From Ziziphus jujuba (lineage: Eukaryota > Streptophyta > Magnoliopsida > Rosales > Rhamnaceae), in the NCBI RefSeq assembly GCF_031755915.1, contig NC_083385.1, positions 945,001 to 1,009,000 of the forward strand: DNA of 64,000 nt, in the 5' to 3' direction. Shown piece after piece: positions 40,580 through 55,689 of the stretch. The notes beneath the pieces were generated by a model that did not search any database, was not told the origin of the DNA, and saw only the letters and a program-made list of their open reading frames with translations. Positions within the stretch are counted from its first letter, which is position 1. Every line of letters begins with the position of its first letter. The position numbers and the translations under genes were made by a program.

Positions 40580-40618
<39 letters not shown>

Positions 40619-41229
40619 AACACACACACACACACACAAAAAAAGAAGAAGGAATATTCTCAGTGCTTCTATCGTAATTAAGTTGAATAATATTAAACAA
40701 ACTAGAGCCAAATAGGTCCTTAATTTGTTCTGTTGTTGAAGTTCGCTTTATTAAATTTTTATTTGCTCTTTTAGCTAGCTATTCGTAGTTTTAAGAGTTA
40801 TAATACAATAACTTTTTTTTTATATGTAAATCTTGCTAGTTAAGTTCTAAATTAATTACATGTAAGATGTATAGCAGGGTAAATGATATTAATCCAAAAA
40901 TATAAATAGGACAATTCATAAGAAAAATAACATATATTTATATTAGAAACAAGATTAATTATATGTTTTAAACTAAAAAAGTCCAATTGTATTTAGGTCA
41001 AAATTCAAACAAGCAATTGATATTAACTAACATGTATGTGATTTTTTGATTCCACAGATTTGATGTTTTAGCAAGTGGTGCCACAACTCACAATGTTTAT
41101 ATTTTTGTTGAATCTTAATTCTGTATGTCTCAAGTCATTTTTCTTTTCATTTTTTATTTATTTAATAAACAATAAACATTTTTATATTATTATTTTGTTT
41201 ATATATCCTTTTTAAAGGACATAAGTGGA
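39626..41229. other. Intergenic end of unit B
   Basis: This is collinear with 19165-20990. No gene is seen. It holds one unit of the 85-bp minisatellite (about 40249) and the poly(C)/(CA)n tract. Confidence 0.6.
40581..40642. repeat. Poly(C)36 followed by (CA)n
   Basis: A run of 36 C is followed by AAAA and about 8 CA units. The unit A counterpart is CACACACAACC plus poly(A). The length may be a sequencing or assembly error. Confidence 0.85.
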
Positions 41230-42841
41230 AATTCCGGAAAACTAGGCGGTAAGGCATAGAGAAAATGGGGAATGATTCGAATTGAAAAAAGAGGGAGCTG
41301 AGCTGTTTTAGCTTGGGCGAGAGTGGCCCAGAGGACCCACCAGTGGGTCTCCCTACTAGATGACGCCACATCAGCACACTTGCTCAGCTCAGCTCAACAT
41401 TTTTCCAAGTTTCTTTTATAAACTTGTTATATACATTTTTTTTTTTTTTTGGCTAGTGTGGCTGGGCCCACAGGCTCCCCCCCCCCCCCCCCCAAAAGAC
41501 TCGATTCCGAGCACCCACAGGATGGGATGTGAAAACTCTGCCACTTGAGCTCCACGGCGAAACATTTGCGTATAAAGTTATTACCCAAAAAATAAATAAA
41601 TAAATAAAAAATAAACCTTGCGCATAAAGTTAACCATATAACATTATTACCCAAAAAAAAAAAACATAAAATATTATTATTATTATTATTTTTTGCTGCC
41701 GCATATACATATAACAAAACTTTTTTGGGATAGAAAGCCATAACAACTAACATACACCATTTCTTCCCCCCCCACCCCAAAAAAAAAAACATATGCCATT
41801 TGTTGCAAACGACAAATAATGTCTGCTTTTCACAATACAATCATATTTCAACTTCCACTGCACCTTTTATATATAATTTGGATAAAAACTACACTTTATA
41901 CAATAGTATCCAACTTTGCTATTCCTTTAACCAACTTTACGTACTGCATCTTTCACACATCTGCATCCCTTATCTTCCCTTTTTTTGCCGATGATCCAAT
42001 TGCCTTATCATCATGCATATTTCATCTCGTCCTCAGTCCTCATGCCCTGCAGGAGCTGCTTTCCATGAGCCTTGAGCCCAGCACTGCATCAGTGTATAAA
42101 AATGTTAAAATAAAAACTTTATTGTTTCATACAAAAATTTTACCAAACTAAAAAACTATTTTATTTTATTTAAACAAAAAAATCACTATTTTTTCAGATA
42201 ATATACTCACACATGTGTCAATATTAAAAAAATTAATCATTTATCGATGTTTGTCGAATTTTCCAATATTACATAAGAAAGTATAAATTATCACTATAAG
42301 TTATTTAATTTTTAAAGATTTACACTTACAGCAAATTTAGTTAAGATAAAAATAATACATGATGAGATTGATAATTATTTTATAAATGATATTTATTTGG
42401 AGAATTCTACTTTTTAATTTTTCCATTTCTCCGTGGATAAATCTATAATTTATTTGTCATTACATAATGCATGCTTCTCTTTTTATTTACCATGTTATGC
42501 ATACAGTTCGATCTCCAAAAACTATTGCCCAAATTATAATATATATATATATATATATATAGATATATTTGTGAAAAGTAGTTATAACATATACATTCAA
42601 AATTGACAAATAGAGAGTTATATAGTTCATAACCTAAGTTCTTCTGTTTCAAGAACACTTCCATGCTCATCAGACTCCATTATTTGGTCCATTAGTTGGA
42701 TGTCAAAGGGCTTCAAATCTGCACCTTCTTCCAAGGTTGATCTGTAAATGTATCCAGCTTGTTGGAGGTTTTTGGCATCACCCATATAATCATCACGGGC
42801 CTACGTATAAAATAAAAATACCATTATCAAAAAGAACAAAA

Positions 42842-42892
<51 letters not shown>

Positions 42893-42985
42893 ATACATAT
42901 ATAGTCTAAAACAAAAGCATATAAAGGAGATTAATTAATCAAAGGTAGATTGATCATATATAATATATATATATATATATATATA
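41230..42985. repeat. Inverted-duplication arm 2 (native LBD 3' region)
   Basis: Reverse complement of 25897-27395. See that entry. Confidence 0.88.
41451..41566 (-). mobile_element. tRNA-derived SINE
   Basis: On the minus strand it has an A-box-like GAGCTCAAGTGG, a B-box-like ATCGAGTC, a terminal CTAGCC and an A15 tail (T run at 41436-41450). ACATTT on both sides is a possible short target duplication. Arm 1 of the inverted duplication lacks it at the matching site near 27205. A poly(C) run at about 41477-41493 lies inside. Confidence 0.75.
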
Positions 42986-43490
42986 GGCATACCATATCAG
43001 AGAGAAGTGGTGGTGGAAATTTGAGAGCATCAAATTGATGATCACGGTGCAGGTTCAATGAGGAGGATTTTTCAGAGGATATGGATGGCATTGAAGAAAT
43101 ATAGGAGTTTGAAAGATGATTTTGATGACGATCAAATTTTTCCCTTTGCCGGAACATAGCCAGTTGCTGATTCACTATCTTAAGTTGCTTCTCGTAAGAG
43201 ATTATGTGGGAATTTAAGTTGCGGCAAACACCAAGACAGCCATTGACAGGATCATTTCTCCTGTAATTGCCTTCCATAAGAATGGATTCAGCAGCTGCCT
43301 GTCTCTGATGAGGCTCAACCGACGCCATGATTTTCTGTATGTTGCTCACTCCGAACAACCTGTAAGCATTTTGAAATTCTCGAAATCTGCTCGCAGGAAA
43401 GTACGGAGCTAGCTCACAGTTGTCGTCGCATTTCTTTCTTTGGTGTTTGCAGGAAGCGCAAGCTTGATAAACTCCACTTTCCTTGCTCAT
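42627..43490 (-). CDS. LOB-domain (LBD/AS2) transcription factor
   Basis: This is a plant-specific nuclear DNA-binding protein of 223 residues. Exon 1 is 43490-42993 and exon 2 is 42800-42627, 672 nt in total. The zinc-finger-like block is CX2CX6CX3C (CASCKHQRKKCDDNC), then a GAS block (FREFQNAYRLFGVSNIQKIM) and NDPVNGCLGVC. The coiled region that follows (EKQLKIVNQQLAMFRQ) is an imperfect zipper. The C-terminal tail is coded by exon 2 (ARDDYMGDAKNL...). It most resembles the LBD22/24/27 group, but I cannot place it exactly. Its intron and exon 2 were copied in inverted orientation to 25.9-27.4 kb. Confidence 0.9.
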
Positions 43491-43666
43491 CGTTATGATT
43501 TAGACAAATCTAATATATATATATATATATATATAGAAAGAGAGAGAGAGAGAGAGAGAGATTATTGAAAACTATCTTAGTGAGATTGATTATACAACAG
43601 GCAAAGTCAAAGCTGTGCTGGTTGTGAAATTTTTCAGTACGACTGGGGATTAAGTAGATGGTTTTG

Positions 43667-43721
<55 letters not shown>

Positions 43722-44879
43722 TGTAAAAGTTGGTTTAGCTTTTCTGTTAAATGATTTAGATAGCCTCAGATTTTGTGCGAGATTATGACATTAAAAATTC
43801 AAGATTTAATAGGGTCAGGTATAATGCATTTTTTAGCAAAGTATTAAACAAAAATTAAAATTCAGTTATATATATATATATACATACAATGCCCTGAAGG
43901 TTAATGTCTCCAACAACGACGTTATAGAAAGAAGTTTCCATTGGTTCAGTAAAGAAAAAGCATTTTGCATTAAAAGAGATGCAAAAAGGAGTTTGTTCAA
44001 GAATCAGGATATATATATTAAAGAGAGGTTATGTATTTAAGGTGGAGTTGCTAACCAGACAATAATAGTGAGTTCTGCAGGATTTTTGCCTGTGGTTTAT
44101 TTGTCCCATTGTTTTTGGTATTTAAGCACAAATATGCAAATAAAGGTAATTGATGTGAAAACACTTAAGATTTGGTTGCTCTCTGTTTCTCCATCCATTA
44201 ATTAATTCAATTGCTAATAATCTATTTGGAAAATTAATCTGTGGGTTCATTGTATCGGATTCTTTTTGGAATGTTATCCAAACAAACAACCAGATGCCAC
44301 TTCATATTTTCTTTTTATTCCTACACCACAGTTGGAACTTTAACTGCTACCATCTATATATAAATATGAATAAATAGTTTCTAGTAAATCCGTGTCTAAT
44401 TTATTGCATTCTAATAAACATGGTTTTTATTAATCTCTTGTGTGTGTATATATATGTATATATATTTATTTGTAAAAATTGACAAATATATAGTTAATTC
44501 GGGAGGGTAACAGCATTATCTAAGTACTGGATTTGGAAATTATCGTTGTATGGAGTCGGTCCATTATGTTTTTTGCATCTGCCTTCTATAAATTTTAGCA
44601 TAATCTATATTGACCTATGTGTTGACTTAGGCAGAGAACAGTCACTTCCATCAGGTGTTGAAGGGTAAATATATTTATGCTATGTAGCATATATATTTAT
44701 AATTTTATGCCCGAAGGCATTATTTGTATGTCTAGAATTTACCCAAGCACATCCCCTACAGAATACAAATAATCAGAAATAACCTTCTTTTAACAAAATT
44801 TTTAGGTGTTCAATCCTCTCCCCTATAAACAAAGAGAAAAAGTTGCTTATTTAGTCGCTGATGCATAACCGGTGCATTC
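43491..44879. other. LBD upstream region, intergenic
   Basis: No further gene is seen. It holds (AT)n/(AG)n at about 43512-43560, a (GT)24-like tract at 43671-43718 and AT-rich DNA. Confidence 0.6.
43671..43718. repeat. (GT)n microsatellite
   Basis: About 24 uninterrupted TG units. Confidence 0.95.
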
Positions 44880-44896
44880 AAGGTAATATGTGATGT

Positions 44897-45004
44897 GACG
44901 AAGTTGGCTAGCTCGCGTGGCCGAGCGCCACTAACTGCGCCACAGTTGCGCGCGTTCGAGTCGCGGGTAGGGAGGGCATAGGGGACAGCAAAAAAAAAAC
45001 CAAA
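44897..45004 (+). mobile_element. tRNA-derived SINE, 108 bp
   Basis: It has an A-box-like TGGCTAGCTCGCGTGG (44905-44920), a B-box GTTCGAGTC (44954-44962) and an A-rich 3' end. It is flanked by AAGGTAATATGTGATGT (44880-44896) and AAGGTGATATATGATGT (45005-45021), a 17-bp target duplication with two mismatches. Confidence 0.85.
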
Positions 45005-45362
45005 AAGGTGATATATGATGTTAAATTATAATTTTGTGTTTTTCATCAATCTTCGTGGACTAATAATGGGCCTGTAAAAATATATGGGCTAGAGTGCAAC
45101 TTCCCAATCCCAGACATGTGCTTTGTTGAATGGGTCCAACAATCAGCACCTTGTTACTTGTTAGGCCCGGATAACGAAAACGTTTAACGAGTACACGATC
45201 CATCACACGCAACAGAAAAACAAAAAATCAAAAAAGTATCGACAGGCAAAGCTGCACCGCCTTCCCTTTAACTCATCAACAGCCGCGTCGACAAAACGCA
45301 CCGTCTCATCTTTTTGGGGATCACTGCCACGAGAGAGAGAGAGAGCTTGAACTTGACCCTTA

Positions 45363-45790
45363 ATGGCGGAGAAGCCCCAACCGGTGCGCGTACTGTATTG
45401 TGCTATTTGCAGTTTGCCAGCCGAGTACTGTGAATTCGGACCCGATTTCGAGAAATGCAAGCCCTGGTTGATTCAAAATGCCCCGGACCTTTATCCGGAT
45501 CTTGTTAAAGGTTTCCCAAAACCCTAGCCACCTTTTTCTTTTTTTTCTTTTTCTTTTTCTTTTTTCCCCTCCGATATATATATATATATATATATAAAGA
45601 AAAGATTGTTCGTTTATATGCACAGAGGCAAATGCGAAGGAAGCTGATAAAGTATCGGAGCAGTTGCAATCTACTAGTATTTCTTCAGGAGGTGGCGATG
45701 GAGCTGCTTCTTCAGGTAAATTTTATTTTACGAGTATATATATTTGTTATAATATGTGTTGTAAATAATATTTACATGTAATTATGCAAA

Positions 45791-45834
<44 letters not shown>

Positions 45835-47358
45835 CAATAATCAATATATATATATATGTGTGTGTGTGTGTGTACGTTGCTTATGGTGGGTACTAAAGCT
45901 TTGATGGATTGATGAAATAAAGACATTGCTTTCTGGAAATAGATTAGATTGAGTTTGCATAGTGCTACGAATACAAAGCCTCTTCGTATTCTTAGCAAAA
46001 AGTAAACAAGCCTCTTTGTATTTTGGAACTAATATTCCTAAATCTACTAGCTATCTAACTAACAAAAGTGACCATGGTCGCATAATTGAAATATTTTGTT
46101 TGGCTAATTGATATCTGACGAATTTTGTTAAGTGTTTATGTGTATGTGTTTTCCTGTCCTATTGGAAATTTGAAATCCTGTTTCAGAAGGATGTATTTTT
46201 ACTTGCAATTTCAAACAATGGTGATATATATATATTTTTCTCTCTTGCTCTCTTTCTCTCTGGGTTTCTGGTGGTACTTCAGCACCAAAGCAAGAAGAAG
46301 TTAAGCGTCTTCCTGGTGGGAAGATAAAGAAGAAGGTAAGAGTTTTCAAATATTTAACATTCCAATATTTTAGGTGGGACTAATTTTAAGACGTTCTGTC
46401 GTTTTGGAATTTTTAGAATATTTAATTTTTTTGGACTAAATTATTTTTACAGGAGAAGCAGGAAGTAGTTATTGAAAAGGTTACACGTAACAAGCGAAAA
46501 TGTATCACCACTGTGAAAGGCCTGGACCTTTTTGGTGAGTAATATGATGCTTTTAATCGTATTCCTGTCCCATTGTTAGGTTATAATGTTTGTTTTATGT
46601 CATCAGTAACTCAGTTCCTGTCATTCCACTTCAGGTGTCAAACTTAGTGATGCTTCGAAGAAACTTGGGAAAAAGTTTGCTACAGGAGCCTCCGTTGTTA
46701 AGGTTTGTTTGTTTTGGGGTTTAGAAATGAATCGGCTCCAATTTGGGATTTCTTACAACTTGGTTTGTTTATGATGCTCTAAATTTGTTTGTTCTTAATA
46801 CTTGGTTCTAGGGGCCAACTGAGAAGGAACAAATTGATGTTCAAGGGGATATAGCCTATGACATTGTGGAGTTCATCACAGATACCTGGCCAGATGTATG
46901 ATACTTTCACTAGTAACTCAACCATGTGTTATGTTTGTTACTTTTATCTGTATTTTTATTTATTTATTTATTTTTTTTGTGAATTACTTTTGTCTGTATT
47001 AGATTATTTTCTCATAGAGTATCTAATTTACTTCCCATAAGCTACTGAACTTTCTACTTATATCAAGAACTTCAGTCTGAAAGTAGAGTTATTTGTACAT
47101 AATCTGACAGATGAGACAGCAAATATAATTCCATTAATTCATAAAACAGTTTTCAGTTTCAACAACGTTTTAATCTTCCATTGTTTTTTCTAGTATGTTT
47201 TTTGTATATGTATATATTGCATATTCAGTTTCTTTTTGGGGCAGGGTGGAGAAGTTATTGGGTTAACGTGGCTAAACACATCTTCTGTGCTCCTTTATCA
47301 GGTTCCAGAGACTGCAATTTTCTTTATAGAAGATGGGAGAAAGGTCCCAGCTGCCTGA
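45363..47358 (+). CDS. DENR: Density-regulated protein homologue (DENR / TMA22)
   Basis: This translation factor pairs with MCT-1 and acts in 40S recycling and re-initiation in the cytosol. Seven exons (45363-45510, 45626-45715, 46283-46335, 46453-46534, 46635-46702, 46812-46895, 47302-47358) total 582 nt, 193 residues, the family's usual length. The N-terminus has the Cys motif expected for zinc binding (VLYCAICSLPAEYCEFG, then CKPWL). A Lys-rich linker follows (LPGGKIKKKEKQ). The C-terminal half is a SUI1/eIF1 fold (ITTVKGLDLFGVKLSDASKK, then GASVVKG). All introns are GT-AG. The gene lies 1.9 kb from the divergent LBD gene and shares no known function with it. Confidence 0.95.
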
Positions 47359-48670
47359 CTTATCGTGGCAGACAAATAAAGTGGAATTTGGTATCTTTCC
47401 TCCATGCTGGCACAACACTGAACCAGATTCATTGCACTCACAAAGTAAGCAACAGCTGGACAAAGTATTGGTCAGGGATATTAGATGTCCCCTTAAGAGT
47501 TTATTATCATCTATGTTGCAAAGAAGGGATTTTTTTTTTTTTTTTTTGGGTGCGGTTTAATGGTGTTTTAATCTTTAGGGATGTTCTATGTATATGGCCA
47601 TTTGCTTTATTTTCGTTGCTGTTTTTGCTTTTACATTTACATATTACCTCAAGGCTGACATATAAGCGATAAGCATTCCCCTTTACATATGAATATAGTT
47701 CTTGTATGAGTTGAAATGAGCAGTTTATGCAAATTTTTTATGTTTAAATTTGTTTATATTTTGTAATTATTTATTTATTTAATTTTTCTATGAAAACCCA
47801 AAATGTTAATGGTTATTCCCAATATGTCTGGCGTTTACTTTAGGGGGTTCATCTGGTGCTTAAGCATGAAGCATGGCTCTACCTGATACTTTAAACTTTA
47901 ATACCATTTGTTGAGACTGGGGAGTAACCCAATCAGCATGAAGTTTCATGTTGATGCGCGTGAACAAATTCCTACTGTAGGTTGTTTCATGTTGATGCGT
48001 GTGAACAAATTCCTACAGTTGGTTATTAGGTGCACTATCATTACGGGAAAATGCTGCCTTGATAGTGTGTGTGATGAAAGCAACGCTTAGTTTTCCTTGT
48101 ACAAAAAAATAAATGAATTGAGTCACCTTCTAAATAAGTGAATGAGTTTTTTTATCTCCCTCTAAATAATTGGCAGAGAGAAGAGGAAAGTGGTAGTACG
48201 AGGCACCAATGGGTGGAAGCATAGCTGAATTTGTCTTTTCTCTATCACTTGACATTACAAAAATATTATAGTCAAACAATGCAAAAAACGTCAACTTCTT
48301 ATATAATCGTTTGTTTATGACATAGAAATAACACTGAATTGCGCACTTTCGCATTCCAAAGCAGGATATTAATTGCATGTACAATGCCAAAAAATTGACT
48401 TGTAGGAGGATATTTGTAATCTTAGCAATATCTTTGTAATCTTTGCAAGATATGAATGTTATATTTCTATCGTTGTCGGTCGATTTGGAAAATATTTGAT
48501 TTGGAAAAAAATTACGTAATTCAAAGTTTATCGTTGCGTACCTGTGAAAAAGGCAAAAACTAAGTTTGGGGATGTACTCAAAAGTCTTGCTTATGGCGTA
48601 TGTGTAGCATTCTAGAGTTGGAAAAACACAAAACGACATCCTATTTCAATTAATGGCCAAACTTTTCTTG
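47359..48670. other. DENR 3' flank and CKX-A upstream region
   Basis: The first few hundred bases should be the DENR 3' UTR. From about 47930 the sequence matches 56325 onward (AGCATGAAGTTTCAT and beyond), the left border of the CKX tandem duplication. Within it GTTTCATGTTGATGCG recurs at 47943 and 47985. No gene is seen. Confidence 0.6.
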
Positions 48671-48678
48671 TATAAATA
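48671..48678 (+). promoter_or_regulatory. TATA box of CKX copy 1
   Basis: TATAAATA lies 92 bp before the ATG. The copy 2 counterpart has decayed to TATAAGTA (56990-56997). Confidence 0.6.
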
Positions 48679-48762
48679 AGACCTTGTATTTAATTTCGAA
48701 ATAACCGACTTAATTTCTGATTTCCCCCATCTTTAATTGCTTTCTTTTTATATTCTCGTAGC

Positions 48763-51604
<2,842 letters not shown>

Positions 51605-52122
51605 TCATTAATATTTTATGTATCAGTGTTATAACTACTTTCTAAAGGTTTAATTAGAAGATCAATTTCTGATGCATTTTCTTTCTCAAGAAACTATAGT
51701 ATCATACTGCTCCTTTAAGTAATTCCAATCACTTTTTAAAGATACAAGTTATTTATTACACTATTTGGACATTACTTAAGATTACTTGATTTGCTTCCTT
51801 TGAGTAATTTAACTGCTTTGCTATATAAGTAGCTAGTTGCTACCAAGTCAACTCTCTTGATCATGGTTGGAAAATTGAAATTGGAATTGAAATATTTTAG
51901 TACATAAGTTATAAAAATAATTTTCATCTCTTAGCTTTCTTATTTGGTAAACTTTTACACCAACTTTTAATTAATGTGCCCTCAACAAGAAACAGAATGG
52001 AACCCACTATCTTTTCATATTTGCATGTTTTAAATTTTGATCACCATTTTGTACATTTTACGTATATTCAGTCTCTTCTATATATATATATATATATATA
52101 TAGATATATATATATATATATC

Positions 52123-52153
<31 letters not shown>

Positions 52154-52612
52154 TGAAAAAAAAATCCAAAAAAAAGAAAGAAAGAAAGAAGTAAAAAAAC
52201 AGATTGAAGCAAAGGATCTACGCATAAGAACAATAATTAAAACATCCATATTTGATATACTTGGAATTGCCAAACGCCCCACCCGTCAGTAGGAAGTACA
52301 AACACCATTTTGCTACTTAGAAGTTGTGAGAGTCACTGTCATCTCCATGATCAGAGCTCAATATTTTTCCACCATGGCCCTAACACACTCTCTGTTGGTT
52401 TTTGCGGTCCAAGCTTCGTGCTTACAAGCAAAAAGCATCCCCACCCATAATCTTATCCTTGACCAACAACATTGGGCATATAATTTCTCTTTTAAAGGTT
52501 CAATTGTCCATTAACATTTATTTAAATCGTATAATGTCTTAGCACCAAAAAATAAAAAAAAATAAAAAATCGTATAATATCTCTATGGGCATTAATTGCT
52601 TTTACTTTTATA

Positions 52613-52649
<37 letters not shown>

Positions 52650-53695
52650 TATATGGATCCACGAAATGTTTTATTAAACCAGTCTTTTAATTCCTTGGGG
52701 TCCAACCACAATAAATAAATAGTTAGAGTTTTGGTACTTATATGCTGAATTGGATTGGATTAGTAAACTGTACTGTGTTGATATTGAACGAGGTTTGGTA
52801 TAGGAATATACTGTGCTACAAATTTTTGTAAAAAAAATAAATAATAATTTTAACAAAAAAAAAAAGGAATTGATTTTAGTCTTTATGCATATAATTTTTT
52901 TGAATAGTTACATTACTGAAAATAGGCAAAACTATTTTTAAAAAATTATTATTCATAGATTTTTTTTTAGAAATAATTATATTATTAAAAAAAGATTAAA
53001 TTGGTTTTTTAATTATTAATCTTGTAAGTTTTTTTTCTCATTTTGAACCGAATTAAAATAAGGACCCGCTCTTAACAATATTAATTACGAGTCGATCAAA
53101 TCCTTAAAGATCATTGTGGTATAGGTATAACTACAAATTATATATTTTGACCTTGTCTTTTCAATGGAAACTAGCGATAAGTACATATATTTGGACGGCA
53201 TATGAATCCGCTGAGTCAGAGGATATATTTATAATATTATTTTGATAAATGATACATATTTGTATTTTGTTTATGAATAAATTAAATTTTCTAGTTAAGT
53301 AAAATTAGTTCTGTTAATAAATCATTTATACTTATATATGAAAAGTAATAGTTTTAAAGTTTGTTTGGTATAACTTATATAAAAAGAATTTTTAACTAGG
53401 GAAAGAGCTTATGTAAGAAGAGCTTTTATTGAAAAATTAATAAATTCTTGGTTGTCTAGAAAATGTTTTGGTAATTCATTTAAAATTTTGATTTCTCCAT
53501 TTTGGCTTAAAAAATTCTTTTTTTTTTTTTTTTGGGGTCAGCAATCAGTTATCAATTTGTAGCAAAACATTTATTATTTTTTTAAGTAAAAGAACTTATG
53601 ATGATCAATAACTATTTTTTGCTAAAACATAAACTATATCAAACAGAGGCTTAGATTCTTACTGTAGCTCACAACTCTCTCTCTCTCTCTTTCTT

Positions 53696-53738
<43 letters not shown>

Positions 53739-54718
53739 TTATGTACAATGAAATTTTAATAAATGTTCATTTGGTATAGCTGATTAAAATAAAATTTTAG
53801 TTTATAAAATTTTGTATAATAGATTTTTCAAAATTTTTTATTAAAAACCTAATAAATGTTTGGATAAATAAAAAAATTACATTAAATATTTATTGAGTTT
53901 CCATATAAATTAATTTTTTTTTTAAAAAAAAATCAAAATTAGAGTTTCTATAAAACTGTTTAAAAAATTATTTTTTTTGATTAACAAATACTTATTAATT
54001 TTTTTCAAATATCTTCATTTTTTAACAAAAAAAAAATTTAAAATTCAACTTGAGCTTTTAATCATAAAAAGACTAACAAATATATTTTTAACTTTTTAAA
54101 ATAAAAATAAATAGACTAAATTATTTAAAACCTTTAAATTTAATATAATATATTACTATTTATTAAATCTAATAATTTTAAATAATTAAATTTATTTATT
54201 TTAAAATTTTTAAATTGAAAATGTTCTCATTAAAACCTATTATATTTATGCAAGCACGCATATATGGAAAAAATTGTAGTGCCGTCCCTCTTCAAACAAA
54301 CAGATGTAACCTTCGCACAGAGCTTTGAACAGGTTGAATAGCATAGCGAGATTTCCCTAATATTAATGTAACCTTACAAGTTTGGCAGAAGCTTCTTGCG
54401 AGAAGGACAACGACTTGTCAATCCAACAAATTATGTAAAATTCCACCATAGATTTAGTCAGAAGATGCTCCTTTCCCTGTTGATTGGACCACTGTTCCCT
54501 CCAACTCTTTGATCTTCCATCATTTTCTGATGCTCTATTTTTTTTTCTTTTTTTTTTTTTAGTTTATTTTTATATTATATATTATATATACCAACTGGAC
54601 CGCTAATAAAATTAGCAGTTGGAGTATGTTAAATAAAAATAATTTTATTAAAAACCGATGAAACCTGGACGGGGGTGCACATAATTTGAAGTAAAAAAAT
54701 GTGACTGTGGAAGATCAT

Positions 54719-54759
<41 letters not shown>

Positions 54760-54950
54760 TCACTAGAAAACAGAACCTTGAGTTGAGGTACTTAAAGGCG
54801 CAGAAAAAATTTCAAACATCATCTCTTTCATAAGTACATCAACATGATCGAAGCAATCGTTTTTTTCTCTCTGTGTCTGTGTCTGTCTATGTCTCTGTGC
54901 CTGTCGGACCCCATCGTATCTTCTATTTGGTACACCCCATGAACAGACTA
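51605..54950. other. CKX copy 1 downstream region, AT-rich
   Basis: No gene is seen. It holds a compound (AT)n array at 52080-52146, (AT)n at 52620-52646, (CT)n(AT)n at 53676-53740 and (AT)n at 54721-54752. About 53300-54260 is extra compared with copy 2 and is an AT-rich block with inverted TTTGGTATA words, perhaps a MITE. Confidence 0.5.
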
Positions 54951-54954
54951 ATAT

Positions 54955-55440
54955 CCTGAGACTGATTGATTGACACTGTCAAAGGACTTCCACACCGTAA
55001 ATTTCCCACTTTTCACCACTAAAGTAGTGTAAAAATTGGTCTTTCTAATTGAAGAAAATAAATATTAACTAGTTAATTAATCCCACCAGGAAATTAGTCT
55101 GTTAATTAATTATCGGCTTATGAAAAAGATTACACTGTCAAAGGATTAGTTATATCATCTTTTCTTCCCAATCTATACCTGTAAAAAGCATTGCATTGCG
55201 AAGAAATCGACTATACATATATATACATATGAAAATTAAGCAATGGAATTGTGACGACAAAGCAAAGTTTCCGTCAAGTGGGGTTGCTATGTAATTGAAT
55301 TTTGTCAAATTAGAAGATTATTTTCCTGCTCCTCACGTAAGCAAAGCCAGGGCCAACACCTTATAACTTCCTACCCCCTCTCTCTCTGTCAAGTGTCAAC
55401 AACGACCTCAAAACTCGAGTCAGCCTATATATATATAAAA
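54955..55440. repeat. Direct repeat, first copy
   Basis: The block GACTGATTGATTGACAC...CTTTCTAATTGAAGAAAA...GGAAATTAGTCTGTTAATTA...GCTCCTCACGTAAG recurs at 55690-56160 in order, about 740 bp further on. Confidence 0.8.
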
Positions 55441-55689
55441 TAATTGACATCTCAGTCTTTTGCAATTAATTTATAGGATATGTTTGACCTATGAAAAATA
55501 TGAATCTAAGGGGCTATCAAAAAAGATAACTTTGTCCTTCCTTTTTCTATCTATAACTCTTTGTCTCTCTGTTTGCATATCTATTTTCTGTGTAGATTTT
55601 GTTTGACAAGATTCATGCTCAATTAAATTCTGTAAGATTTCATTCACATGGTGAGAGTACTACTCTTACACTCTGTAAGATTAAATTCT

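Larger units (their letters stand above)
27440..41200. repeat. Segmental duplication unit B
   Basis: This is the second copy of unit A in the same orientation. It is longer because of private insertions at 27560-28265, 34030-34557, about 36110-36540 and 38816-39558. Confidence 0.93.

Noticed and set aside
41427..41840. 137-codon open frame on the minus strand
   Set aside because: It runs through poly(C), poly(A), (ATT)n and the SINE. It is low-complexity with no family resemblance.
44900..44970. Possible tRNA gene
   Set aside because: A- and B-box-like words are present, but there is no pairing acceptor stem or sensible anticodon arm, and the target duplications plus A-tail fit a SINE better.
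47181..47672. 163-codon open frame over the last DENR exon
   Set aside because: It is in the wrong frame relative to DENR exon 7 and shows no family similarity.
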